The notes beneath the pieces were generated by a model. That model had not been told where the DNA came from. It made no database searches and saw only the letters and a list, made by a program, of their open reading frames with translations. Below, piece by piece: positions 17,978 through 26,789 of a stretch of DNA of 64,000 bases; the stretch's first letter is position 1; each line of letters starts with the position of its first letter. The translations under genes were made by a program, and so were the position numbers. Location: NCBI GenBank assembly GCA_965216955.1, contig CBDCGV010000016.1, forward strand, positions 62,001 to 126,000, in the 5' to 3' direction. The DNA is from CBDCGV01 sp965216955. Lineage in GTDB: Bacteria; Bacteroidota; Bacteroidia; Chitinophagales; JADIYW01.

Positions 17978-19295
17978 AATGACTATTCCATTGACTTCTT
18001 TCCGCCGTCAAATGTGGTGGATGAGAGATAAAAGACTGTATCTCCGATAGGTCTGTAAAACACACATCATCACTATTACTATTAGTAGCTCGACTATTAT
18101 TGGTGCTCATTTCTTGTTTATAGATTTTATGATTACCACTTAAGATAAAATTAATTGCCTTATTAGAATTATCGTAATGAAAGGTATTAATCAATAAAAA
18201 AAACGAGTAAAGCCATAAAACCAATTGTTTTGATATACCTAAATATTGAACAACTGGAACGGTTATACAAACTACGGCAATTATTAAAAACTGATGAAAG
18301 ACATTAAAAACTCTATTAGGAAATTCCATTGTTCCTCCCATTGGCAAGTAGAATGTAAACAACATGGTTATTCCAACGAACATTGATATTCCGGCAATTA
18401 TCATCCAATTTCTTTTGCGAAGATAACTAGTGGGAATTAATAGAGCCATTACAACAATTCCTGTAATAAATACGGGGTTCATTAGCATTTTCCAAGAATA
18501 ACCGAATGCATCACTTAACAAATCACTTGTCGTCATAAAAAAAGTAATTCCCTCCTGATCCTCTGCATAAAAATTCATACGTTGAATTATTCCCGGAGAT
18601 AAAACAAAACAACAAGTGGACAATACTGAAACGCCCAAATAGTAACTACTTTCGAGCACTCTGTTCCTCTTTTTTACAGCTACTATCAAAATAATCAACA
18701 AGACACTATTGATAAATGCCAATGACATTTCATTACTGCCAATTGCCATAATAATTAAAAATATAGCCAAAATTCTATATGTAGCTCGCAGCACTTCATG
18801 CTTAGTTGTAGTTATTTTATAATAAAGACCAATAAAGAAGTTTAAACAAATTATTGGAATGGTAAATACTATTGCACTCGCCACCCAATAAAGGCTATGA
18901 ATCACACTTGGAAGTAAAGCCCAATAAATAGTTAAAGCAATGGTAGTCAAAGCCATTTTTTCTATTTTTCCTTCCTTGATTACAGAACTAATGACGAAAT
19001 AAACACTATAGGCATAAAGGATAAATATGATAAACGGCACCCATTTATACTGCTCAAACCATCCAAAAACTGTAGGATTACCCCCCATCAATAAATTAGC
19101 TGCATATCTGCCATCATTGAATAGGTACAGGATTTTTACTGATTTTAATAGCCCTACATGTTTTGGCATATAGCTTAATGAAATGTCTTCTGCATTGGGA
19201 TAAGCATATAAACATAGATAAAGAAGTGGTGCTAAAAAAAAGACACCGTTTATTACTGTTAACAACAATAAGATTCGCTTTTGATTCAACTGCAT
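17928..19295 (-). CDS. Polytopic membrane protein, GT-C/DUF6056-like
   Basis: A 455-residue protein with roughly 10-11 hydrophobic segments. After the first one lies an acidic loop, YPNAEDISLSY, then LFNDGRYAANLL. The same order (GED, then DGRY) is found in the next gene upstream at 19.3-20.8 kb, so the two are related. An acidic pair in the first extracytoplasmic loop is typical of GT-C glycosyltransferases that use polyprenyl-phosphate sugars, and of the DUF6056 group. I infer sugar transfer outside the inner membrane, without proof. The long hydrophilic C-terminal tail (about 375-455) probably faces the periplasm. It lies 12 bases after its paralogue and is clearly co-transcribed. Confidence 0.65.
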   Translation of the reverse strand: MQLNQKRILLLLTVINGVFFLAPLLYLCLYAYPNAEDISLSYMPKHVGLLKSVKILYLFNDGRYAANLLMGGNPTVFGWFEQYKWVPFIIFILYAYSVYFVISSVIKEGKIEKMALTTIALTIYWALLPSVIHSLYWVASAIVFTIPIICLNFFIGLYYKITTTKHEVLRATYRILAIFLIIMAIGSNEMSLAFINSVLLIILIVAVKKRNRVLESSYYLGVSVLSTCCFVLSPGIIQRMNFYAEDQEGITFFMTTSDLLSDAFGYSWKMLMNPVFITGIVVMALLIPTSYLRKRNWMIIAGISMFVGITMLFTFYLPMGGTMEFPNRVFNVFHQFLIIAVVCITVPVVQYLGISKQLVLWLYSFFLLINTFHYDNSNKAINFILSGNHKIYKQEMSTNNSRATNSNSDDVCFTDLSEIQSFISHPPHLTAERSQWNSHYEKFYNKRKVEVCEIK

Positions 19296-19307
19296 TTTCT
19301 CTTCTAC

Positions 19308-20801
19308 TTAATTCATGTCAAACTTCACATGTCCGATTTCAAAATACTCTTCAATAACACCATCCCATAGAGGTTCTTCTTTAGTTGGGTCAAGGAGATG
19401 ACCTCCATGCAATGTAATCGCACAATTTTCACCTTCAATTATATTAAAAACAACAGTGTCCGCTGTGCCTCCACTAAACATATCATCAAATCTCCTATTG
19501 AGCTCCTCACTATACGCTTTAGCTTTCCCACTTTTAATATCTGCATAAGCATTCTGAATATTATTGGTGGTAAATAGAAAATAATAGAAAAACAGCGTTA
19601 ACATGATCAGTGTTATTGTTTTAACTGGTGTTGTAACGATAAATTTTCTACCTAATTTCGCTAACCATTTACTCGAAATAAAAAACAATGCAACAATTGT
19701 CCCAAAGCATAAGAACAAGTATAAAAACAAGTTGTATACCCTATGCGGAAATTCAAATTTATCAATACCCACAGACCAATAAAAAGGAAAAGCAAAAAGC
19801 AAGATTAAACCAAGAAACATCATTGCAAATATTATCTGTACCGACAGGTTCAATTTTACTATTCGAACTTGATTTCGAAACATGTAAAAAGTAATTAATA
19901 AGAGTATGGTGCCAAAGAACATTGAAGGATGATCAAAATACCAAAATTTAAGCAGTTTAATGGAGTTATAGCTTGCCGCTGTGATTCCAAATTTTAACTG
20001 ATCAATACTACTCCTTTGAACGGGAACAGCATCGAACGAAGCATATAATCCAGGGGCAATAGAAACAATCAGACAAGCTAAAATACTGGCAAATAATAAG
20101 AGAAGAGGGATATGAGGTGGCAACGCGCTCTTTTTAACGCTATAAGTCAATAGCAAAACATTAGTTATTAGCATAATAGGCATCATTAATTCAACGCCAC
20201 CAATAACTGCTACATTTAGCAATATAGCCACTAAAAATTGAAGTATATTTTTATAGGAATACGAGAAAGATTTACTCATACTTAGAATGACCAATATATA
20301 GAACGAATAAAGTAATGCTGGAAGTAAGTAAACCACACTTGAAGCCATATAATAAAAACTATGTAATGGTTGCGCCAAATGACCAACGAAAAGCGCTATA
20401 TAAAAAGTGGTTAAAGCCAATACCACTATTAAGTTATCTGACTTTTTACCTTGCTTAAAAATACGTTTGACCAGTAAAAAAACTGCAATAAATAAAAGAA
20501 TAAAAAGGCCCAAAGCAAACCCCCTATAGGCGTCAAAATTTTTATATACCAATGGATTAATAGCATAAATAAAGTTGCTGAAATATCTACCATCAAAAGT
20601 TTCGTACAACCACTTAACCGACAAAACATGTCCATTAACCAATGCATCTAAGGCTATTGAAAAGTCTTCTCCTTGAGGGTTTGTATATCTAACTAAATAA
20701 ACAAATGGATAGATCGCTATTAAGTTCAAGATTGTTAAAACCAAAAAATATACCTTATAAATCCCTTTCATTTTTGGCCATTTAGGCACGATGTGCTCCA
20801 T
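19308..20801 (-). CDS. Polytopic membrane protein, GT-C/DUF6056-like (paralogue of next gene)
   Basis: A 497-residue protein with about 11 predicted membrane spans and a C-terminal soluble tail (about 430-497). The first loop contains NPQGEDFSIAL followed by ETFDGRYFSNFIYAINP, matching its neighbour in order and spacing. The acidic loop is the usual site for metal or lipid-sugar binding in GT-C enzymes, so a polyprenyl-phosphate-sugar-dependent glycosyltransferase is the best guess. It follows the HxE oxygenase gene by 13 bases and precedes the second paralogue by 12 bases, within the reverse operon. The substrate is unknown. Confidence 0.65.
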   Translation of the reverse strand: MEHIVPKWPKMKGIYKVYFLVLTILNLIAIYPFVYLVRYTNPQGEDFSIALDALVNGHVLSVKWLYETFDGRYFSNFIYAINPLVYKNFDAYRGFALGLFILLFIAVFLLVKRIFKQGKKSDNLIVVLALTTFYIALFVGHLAQPLHSFYYMASSVVYLLPALLYSFYILVILSMSKSFSYSYKNILQFLVAILLNVAVIGGVELMMPIMLITNVLLLTYSVKKSALPPHIPLLLLFASILACLIVSIAPGLYASFDAVPVQRSSIDQLKFGITAASYNSIKLLKFWYFDHPSMFFGTILLLITFYMFRNQVRIVKLNLSVQIIFAMMFLGLILLFAFPFYWSVGIDKFEFPHRVYNLFLYLFLCFGTIVALFFISSKWLAKLGRKFIVTTPVKTITLIMLTLFFYYFLFTTNNIQNAYADIKSGKAKAYSEELNRRFDDMFSGGTADTVVFNIIEGENCAITLHGGHLLDPTKEEPLWDGVIEEYFEIGHVKFDMN

Positions 20802-20814
20802 GCTACTAATAATC

Positions 20815-21702
20815 TTAAGACCAACAATAGAATTTATCCTCAGATTTGTTAAAGCCTACAAACCCACCCATAGTTATTCTTGGGTTTTTGCCCTGAATAT
20901 CATTTATAGCATGCCATAATTGGGCTCCTCTAAAAATGACTAGGTCTCCAACAGCAGGTTCAAATCGATAAACTTTAAGTCCTTTCTTTGATATAAACCT
21001 ACCTTCTTTGTCTACCAAATCCCTGTTATTTAGTATTCCAACATCTACCTTGAGGTCATCCCAATCTTCATTAAATACAATTAACTCTCCACCTTTTTCG
21101 GGCTTATCTAAAATTATGAAATAGGGTAATATATTATATAAATCTACTTTTGATTGTAATCCATTTTTGACTTCTGGTAGAAGGGATTCAATAAAAGCAT
21201 TTTCACAATGAACATTAATCCCATTTTTATTACCAAATAGGATGCGATAATTCATCCTTGAAAATGCTATTCCATCAATGGATAATAAATCAACTTCTTT
21301 TTGAAAAAATGATTTAAAGCGAGTAATTATGTTCTTAATTAGATCCTCCTCCACTAAATGGCTATCAGTATTTGACATTTTTGTCGCCATTGATGCGTAC
21401 TGCTCAAAAGCTTGTTCATTGATAATCATAGAATAGGTCATTGGATATACTATTCCATCGTTATCGTTAATTGATATAAAGTTATTTCTTTTACTCGCTT
21501 CAATTAATTGGTGACTTAGCTTCTGACACTGATGATGATTTAAAAAATTATTTAGAATTAATCCGTCGCTTTTTTTACTAATAAGTGCTTCAATTTGCTC
21601 AGTCAACAATTGATGCTGTTCAATATTATTTATATCACATATTGTAAAGTCTAATGTCTTAGGTTCATTTTGACCAAATATTTTTTTAAGGAATTGTATC
21701 AT
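20815..21702 (-). CDS. WelO5-like Fe(II)/2-oxoglutarate enzyme with HxE motif
   Basis: A 295-residue paralogue of the next upstream gene. The cupin core runs from about 145 to the end: NVHCENAF gives H165 and E167, ILDKPEKGGELIVFNEDW is the strand pair typical of the WelO5 group, GDLVIFRGAQLWH gives H264, and NPRITMGG gives R275, the likely 2OG-binding Arg. The C-terminus FYCWS matches the family ending. Glu in the middle position can still bind iron (clavaminate synthase uses HxE), so this enzyme is expected to hydroxylate or otherwise oxidise, not halogenate. The N-terminus (MIQFLKKIFGQ) resembles that of the third relative at 60.2 kb (MISFLKKVLNR). It starts 10 bases after the HxG gene. 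Confidence 0.85.
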   Translation of the reverse strand: MIQFLKKIFGQNEPKTLDFTICDINNIEQHQLLTEQIEALISKKSDGLILNNFLNHHQCQKLSHQLIEASKRNNFISINDNDGIVYPMTYSMIINEQAFEQYASMATKMSNTDSHLVEEDLIKNIITRFKSFFQKEVDLLSIDGIAFSRMNYRILFGNKNGINVHCENAFIESLLPEVKNGLQSKVDLYNILPYFIILDKPEKGGELIVFNEDWDDLKVDVGILNNRDLVDKEGRFISKKGLKVYRFEPAVGDLVIFRGAQLWHAINDIQGKNPRITMGGFVGFNKSEDKFYCWS

Positions 21703-21711
21703 TTATAAAAA

Positions 21712-22593
21712 TCATGACCAGACATGAATACTACTCATATCTCTAGAAAAGCTAAAGAAGCCTCCAAACGTTATTCGAGGATTATTCCCAAGTACCTTTT
21801 TTACTCTATGCCATAAAGCCCCCCCCTGAAAAACGACCATATCTCCAGGCTCAGGACTTAAATCAACATAATGAGCATTTTCATCATCATCAATAAAATA
21901 ACTTGAGCCATCTTTGAGAATAATCTCTTTGTCGTCTCCATTATCAGGTTTGTCTTGACCATCTTCCCACTCAAAATCAAACACTTGCAACTCCCCTCCT
22001 GCTGTCGGTTTCTGTAAAACAAAGAAGTAACTCATCTGATTAGTAAAATTGATCTCATCTTTCAATGGAGCAAAAAAGTCATTGAAAAAAGATTGGAAGA
22101 AGTTTCCGCAATGGATGCATATTGAACCAAAATCAGTATTAAAGTATCTGAATGTACCAAAAGGCAGATGACCATTTTCATTTAAAGCAACCATTTTTAC
22201 AGGTCTATGATTGCCTAATGTACTAAGAATGTGTTCGACCTTACCCTGAACATCCATATTAACTTCCTTCTCAAGATTTTTACCAAAATCCCTACAATAC
22301 TCAAAGTAAAATTTTTCCTTCTGTTTAAACTCTTCAGTAGGCAAATCTTGAAATCGAAGTACATATTCCTGAAATACCGTCGGATATGTAAAGCATTCTT
22401 TTACATGAGCCGCCATATCTCTACCTCCAACTTCTGCAGCTTTATTCCTTAATACCTCAACCTCATCATCATTAAGTACATTTTTAATTACAAAGCCATC
22501 TCGCTTCAGAACATAGAAATCCTCTAATGCATCCGACTCCTTCGCAATATCTGTGAAGTCAATTTCTTTAATTTCTAACGCCCTATCTCTCAT
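21712..22593 (-). CDS. WelO5-like Fe(II)/2-oxoglutarate enzyme with halogenase-type HxG motif
   Basis: A 293-residue protein that I recognise as close in pattern to the indole-alkaloid halogenase WelO5. Matching segments are ICIHCGNFF (H161, G163), MSYFFVLQKPTAGGELQVFD, PEPGDMVVFQGGALWH (H262), GNNPRITFGGFFSFSRD (R273) and the ending VWS. Gly at the place of the iron-binding Asp/Glu is the known mark of Fe/2OG halogenases (HxG in WelO5 and BesD, HxA in SyrB2), because it leaves a site for chloride or bromide. WelO5 acts on a free substrate; nothing here shows the substrate. The start overlaps the end of the Wzt-like ATPase gene by 11 bases, so the two are translationally coupled. An inactive or non-halogenating enzyme cannot be excluded. 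Confidence 0.87.
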   Translation of the reverse strand: MRDRALEIKEIDFTDIAKESDALEDFYVLKRDGFVIKNVLNDDEVEVLRNKAAEVGGRDMAAHVKECFTYPTVFQEYVLRFQDLPTEEFKQKEKFYFEYCRDFGKNLEKEVNMDVQGKVEHILSTLGNHRPVKMVALNENGHLPFGTFRYFNTDFGSICIHCGNFFQSFFNDFFAPLKDEINFTNQMSYFFVLQKPTAGGELQVFDFEWEDGQDKPDNGDDKEIILKDGSSYFIDDDENAHYVDLSPEPGDMVVFQGGALWHRVKKVLGNNPRITFGGFFSFSRDMSSIHVWS

Positions 22594-23758
22594 ATATTAT
22601 TTCCCAATCTAAGTTTAACTTTGAAAATATGGTAAAATCACTCTCCATCGAACTTACATTAATCTGTTGCTTGTGAACATTTATAAGTCCAATATTTGCT
22701 AATTCTTTCATTGTTGTGTTTCCATTTAACAACATAACATTTAAAAAATAACGTCCATCTGCTAATAAATTTGATGGATAATCAATTACAATTTTGTATG
22801 TCCCCTCTTCAGTCAGCTCTTTGCCTAAATCACCTCTAAAACTTGGCGAATCACAATGAATAAAGTTACCGATAAAATCACTTATACACAAAACAAAACC
22901 AATCTTTAGCCCTTCCTTAATTATCTTTACTTTTAATTCAATTTTAAAACCATCTACTGGATATATATGTGCTTGTTTTTTGATTAGCCTGATTTGTTGA
23001 AGTGCGCAAACATCATTTTCGAATACATTGTTAATTGGGTGCTTATCTAATTCATGAAATTTGGCATTAGAACTTTTCAATATAGAATACATCCTATAGT
23101 TTTCAAGTATAATATTTGTATCCGCTAATTCACGAATTTGACCACCTTCTAACCATAAACAAGAATCAGTGTTTTTTTCCAAAACATTCAATTCGTGAGA
23201 CACCAGTAAACCAGACACCCCACTCTTTATTTTCTCACTAATTTTTTCATTTACCTTATTTTGAAATACCAAATCTCCAGCTGAAAAGACTTCATCAATC
23301 AACAAAATATCATAAGGTAGCACCAAATATGTAGACAATGCCAACCTCATAAACATCCCCGATGAATAGTTCTTAACCGGGTAATTTATATACTTCTCTA
23401 GATTACTAAAGTCAATAATCTCTTCAATCATCCGGGTTCGCTCACTCTTAGAGACACCGACTAACTGCATTTTAAACTTCAAATTATCCAACCCATTCAA
23501 GTCTGGATGAAAGCCGGCTCCAATTTCTAAGACAGAAGCAATTCTGCCATTCAAAATGGCCTTACCTTGTGAAGGCTTAATGATGGATGAAAGAATCTTA
23601 AGCAAAGTACTTTTCCCTGAACCATTGGCTCCAACTATGCCAAGAATTTCACCTTTTTTCACTTCAAATGAAATATCCTTAAGTGCCCAATTTTCAGTCT
23701 TATCATTATTGATATAGACTTTTGACAAAGTATTTATTTCGATTGCATTATTTGACAT
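22583..23758 (-). CDS. ABC transporter ATPase, Wzt-like, with C-terminal extension
   Basis: A 391-residue protein. The ATPase domain (1-235) has Walker A GANGSGKST (43-51), the signature YSSGMFMRL (131-139), Walker B ILLIDEVFSAGD (151-162) and the switch His in LLVSHELNVL. The order and the ASVLEIGAGFHPDLNG segment are typical of polysaccharide/teichoic-acid/O-antigen exporters (Wzt, TagH, KpsT-like). A beta-rich C-terminal domain (about 245-391) is in the place of the Wzt carbohydrate-binding domain that recognises chain ends. No Wzm-type permease is in the window, so the partner must lie elsewhere or the ATPase pairs with another permease. It is followed by the overlapping HxG oxygenase gene and preceded, 48 bases away, by a PhyH gene. 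Confidence 0.88.
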   Translation of the reverse strand: MSNNAIEINTLSKVYINNDKTENWALKDISFEVKKGEILGIVGANGSGKSTLLKILSSIIKPSQGKAILNGRIASVLEIGAGFHPDLNGLDNLKFKMQLVGVSKSERTRMIEEIIDFSNLEKYINYPVKNYSSGMFMRLALSTYLVLPYDILLIDEVFSAGDLVFQNKVNEKISEKIKSGVSGLLVSHELNVLEKNTDSCLWLEGGQIRELADTNIILENYRMYSILKSSNAKFHELDKHPINNVFENDVCALQQIRLIKKQAHIYPVDGFKIELKVKIIKEGLKIGFVLCISDFIGNFIHCDSPSFRGDLGKELTEEGTYKIVIDYPSNLLADGRYFLNVMLLNGNTTMKELANIGLINVHKQQINVSSMESDFTIFSKLNLDWEIIYER

Positions 23759-23806
23759 AGATAAATATTGACCTTAAGGCTAAATATAGAAGTTGTTAAA
23801 ATTAAA

Positions 23807-24748
23807 TCACCTGCGCGTAATTTTACTAAATAATTTACTCAAAAATCCTTTTTGCTTATTAGACTCATTTGGTTGAACTAATAATTCTAAGCCATATAAT
23901 CGATTTAAGTCTTTATTAGTAATCATTGGAAAATCATAATCTACATATCCTATTTTTTCCCCAACTGTTGTATAGTTTCTAATGCTCTCTGTAAATTGAT
24001 CAAAATCATGTACTACAGCAGCCTCTTGCTTATACACTTCGATTTGATTCAAATTATCCGGATTTCTATATGCTGTAACAAATCGAGCATCTTTATGGGT
24101 GAGATATGTATTTGTAACTACTCTTACCTCTTTGGATATATTAGCAGGTGAATAATGTAGAATACTTTGATCAAATACAATTGCTTGTCCTTTTTTCAAA
24201 TAAATTGGCTTCATCAATTTTATGATATCTTCCCAGGTGTTTTCATAAATACCAGGAATAGTTCCCCCTCTGTATGTAGGACAAATTCTATGACTTCCAT
24301 CTAAGACCATTAAAGGCCCATTATGTTCATTTAAATCTAACAAAGGACTCCATATATTTATACCTGTAAACTCACTTTCATCGACCAGAGTCATATCTTG
24401 ATGAACAGACATTTCGCTTTTTTCATCAGGTGCCTTTACGATATACCAACCATAAATTATTTTATAATCCTTTAAGTATTGGTTAATAGACCTACTCCCC
24501 TTTGCTCTGATGGCTTTATCTGCTGCAACTCTAAATGCTTGATTTGGTGAAAAAGTACCTGAGTAAAACCCGGTAAGATCTTCTTTCTTATGATATTGAT
24601 AAAATAGTTCCTCTAAATAGGCCATTTCTTCTTTGTTATAATAATCAATTACAACGTAACCCAACTCTTCAAACGCAGCCTGCATTTTCTCATCTTTGAA
24701 AACGACCTTCATCTTCTCTGGAAAACTAAACATATTGATTTTTTCCAT
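23807..24748 (-). CDS. PhyH-family Fe(II)/2-oxoglutarate dioxygenase
   Basis: A 313-residue enzyme of the phytanoyl-CoA dioxygenase family. The iron triad is complete: H116 and D118 (SVHQDMTLVDE), and H198 (FDQSILHYSPAN), with R209 as the 2OG-binding Arg. NIWSPLLDLNEHNGPLMVLDGSH is the usual strand and turn before the second half. It probably hydroxylates or oxidises a lipid, sugar or small molecule. As the first gene of the reverse operon that also encodes the Wzt-like ATPase and both WelO5-like enzymes, it is likely part of the same pathway. A 373-base upstream gap should hold the operon promoter. Confidence 0.88.
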   Translation of the reverse strand: MEKINMFSFPEKMKVVFKDEKMQAAFEELGYVVIDYYNKEEMAYLEELFYQYHKKEDLTGFYSGTFSPNQAFRVAADKAIRAKGSRSINQYLKDYKIIYGWYIVKAPDEKSEMSVHQDMTLVDESEFTGINIWSPLLDLNEHNGPLMVLDGSHRICPTYRGGTIPGIYENTWEDIIKLMKPIYLKKGQAIVFDQSILHYSPANISKEVRVVTNTYLTHKDARFVTAYRNPDNLNQIEVYKQEAAVVHDFDQFTESIRNYTTVGEKIGYVDYDFPMITNKDLNRLYGLELLVQPNESNKQKGFLSKLFSKITRR

Positions 24749-25121
24749 TATTGGATTAATTAAAATCTAGACGAAAAATGACTTTTTAATTATCTCCACG
24801 CTCTAAACTATTTGTATTCTTAAATATATCCGCAAAAAGTCTCTGAACTTAACAAGTAAATTCAACAATAAATGTAACTATTGATATGACAAATGACAAA
24901 TACGATAATGAATTAATAAATACTCTAAACAATCGATTTTGAAAACGCTAGACTAAGCTATATAAAGACCACATCTAAAACACAATTTATCTGAGATTAG
25001 GGAGTATCAAAGTAATCTTTGAAAAAAACAACTGAATTAACCAAAAACAATTTCCCAAAAGCATCTTGACCTATCTTCAGTCCATTAGTATTCAATTATT
25101 TCTTGAGCGAAGAGTAATCCT
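24749..25121. other. Intergenic region, 373 bases
   Basis: No credible gene, RNA or strong hairpin is visible. It lies between the 3' end of a reverse SGNH gene and the 5' end of the PhyH operon, so the promoter for that operon should be here. I could not pick out a convincing TTTG/TAnnTTTG pair on the minus strand. A short tandem repeat of eight bases (atgacaaa, twice) occurs near 24885-24901. Confidence 0.5.
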
Positions 25122-26414
25122 TTAATCCATAGACACAATATTTTGATCAATAATTTTTTTAGCAATAATGTCAGCCAGAATACTATTTCCTTCAATGGTC
25201 ATATGACAATAGTCAGTGTAAAATTCAACTGAATCAGTTAAACTTTTAATCTCTTTATTTGCATTTATAAACCACCCATTATTGACTTCGACCTGCTGTT
25301 CTATCTCTGATGCAATTATATCAGCGTACAAGTATCTTTTGGTTAACCAATAATCATTTTTCAGAATTTGAATTTCAGAGTTTGAATACGCTGTATCACT
25401 ATCCAACCTATCCATATCCAATTTTAAATCATTACCTATACCATAATCTTCAACATGCTCCTTTGTTTCTATACTTAGAAAAGATTTCTCTCTTTCAGAT
25501 AATTCTTTATTAATCTTTGAAGCTAAGACGGGTTGCAAAACAAAAATAAACGATGCATCATCCAATTGAACAGCACTTTGGAAATGATTTAAAATTTGCA
25601 GCCATCTTAAGTTAGTAGTTTTGATTAAATCAATCCTCTTCTCATCTTCTATTTCTCTATTTTTAATCTTAAAACTATCTGTGTAGTCTTTTATTCGAGA
25701 TTCATTGGGTTCCTTTGATAGAAATAATAATTTGCAGAGTGAAACCATGTTCAGGTCATACTTCCTGTTTTTGATAAATCCCAATATTGAATACTTCTTT
25801 AAGAATTCATGTTCGTATGAAGGGAAGGGGTCTCCCTCTATCAAATAAGGCAAATCATTATAACCATCCATCGAAATAACAATATTAGGTTTTAATATTG
25901 AAATAGTTTCTAAGTACAATAGTAGGGATTGGTGCATTGTGCGATTGAAGGATGCGGTATTGATCACTTTAAAATTTTTGGAAGGTATCTGTTGGTTTAA
26001 TTTTTTTTGTAAAAGACCTGCCAAGCTTATATCAAATGCAAAAATATCACCCGAATATTCATAAATATTCTCGTAGCCAATTTTATGGGTTTGACCAGCA
26101 CTTATTGCAGCAGATCCACCACATAAAAAGACTCTAATAGTATTTGAATCATATTCTAGATACGATTCAAAATTTTTTAAAAAACCAAATTGATCAGTCC
26201 TTAAATTGGATTTCATTAAATCATCTGAGTAAACGTATGGATATTTATAATTTGAAGTATTTCTGAAAATGTAATACCCCGACAATTCCCTATTTGGTAA
26301 TAATCCAAATTTTAAAAAGGGATATTTAAGTTTAATAATAGAGTAAGAAGTTAATTCCAATAGCACCAGAATAAAAACAACATATACGATTCTCCAAAAA
26401 TACTTTTGTCTCAT
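25122..26414 (-). CDS. Membrane-anchored SGNH/GDSL-like protein
   Basis: A 430-residue protein with an N-terminal anchor (about 8-27). Block I reads VFLCGGSAAI, with S101 in a GGS context in place of GDS. NTASFNRTMHQS is at block II, SMDGYNDLPYL at block III (N retained) and DYCHMTIEGNSILAD at block V (Asp and His retained). The complete Ser/Gly/Asn/His set suggests an active esterase or acyltransferase working in the periplasm. It is a single-gene unit; divergent from the tandem SGNH pair starting at 26790. Confidence 0.78.
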   Translation of the reverse strand: MRQKYFWRIVYVVFILVLLELTSYSIIKLKYPFLKFGLLPNRELSGYYIFRNTSNYKYPYVYSDDLMKSNLRTDQFGFLKNFESYLEYDSNTIRVFLCGGSAAISAGQTHKIGYENIYEYSGDIFAFDISLAGLLQKKLNQQIPSKNFKVINTASFNRTMHQSLLLYLETISILKPNIVISMDGYNDLPYLIEGDPFPSYEHEFLKKYSILGFIKNRKYDLNMVSLCKLLFLSKEPNESRIKDYTDSFKIKNREIEDEKRIDLIKTTNLRWLQILNHFQSAVQLDDASFIFVLQPVLASKINKELSEREKSFLSIETKEHVEDYGIGNDLKLDMDRLDSDTAYSNSEIQILKNDYWLTKRYLYADIIASEIEQQVEVNNGWFINANKEIKSLTDSVEFYTDYCHMTIEGNSILADIIAKKIIDQNIVSMD

Positions 26415-26789
26415 TTCATTAAGGTTTTAAATGATTCGTGTGAGCAGACTCTCCCCCTGTTTTCCTAAAATTAATCTCATAACGGCCTAAGATATCCTTA
26501 TATATATTTAATGTTTATCAGAGGGCTTTGACAACAAAAATCACCTGTATTTCAAAAAACACTAAATGATAAAAAAATGTCTTATTATACCATTTAAAAT
26601 ATAATCACTCACAATGACAAGATACACTTTTTCAAGTCATGATCATTACATCCTACAAGGGTAAAGGATTATGGTAAGAATGGCATAATTGAACACAAAT
26701 AATAATTTTGTTCAATTATTAGGATTAAACGAAAGAATTATTTAATCAAAAAATTATCACTACTATTATAAATTAAATTTTGCATTCAC
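26415..26789. other. Divergent intergenic region, 375 bases
   Basis: This gap separates two divergent SGNH transcription units and must contain both promoters. No gene or structured RNA was recognised. The one clear feature is an 11-base perfect inverted repeat at 26685-26719, listed separately. A TAAATTTTG sequence at 26774-26782 resembles a -7 box but is very close to the ATG at 26790. Confidence 0.5.
26685..26719. repeat. Perfect 11-base inverted repeat, candidate operator
   Basis: ATAATTGAACA (26685-26695) and TGTTCAATTAT (26709-26719) are exact reverse complements separated by 13 bases. The 24-base centre-to-centre distance puts both arms on nearly the same helix face, as for a dimeric regulator. 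It lies 70 bases before the tandem SGNH genes. A weak transcript hairpin is the alternative; there is no T-run right after it, so a terminator is less likely. Confidence 0.45.

Noticed and set aside
26685..26719. Rho-independent terminator
   Set aside because: The palindrome is AT-rich, has no GC stem and no following T-run, and lies upstream of, not after, genes.
24749..26789. tRNA, riboswitch or CRISPR in the two larger gaps
   Set aside because: No cloverleaf, conserved aptamer core or spaced repeats are visible; only one inverted repeat and one short tandem repeat.
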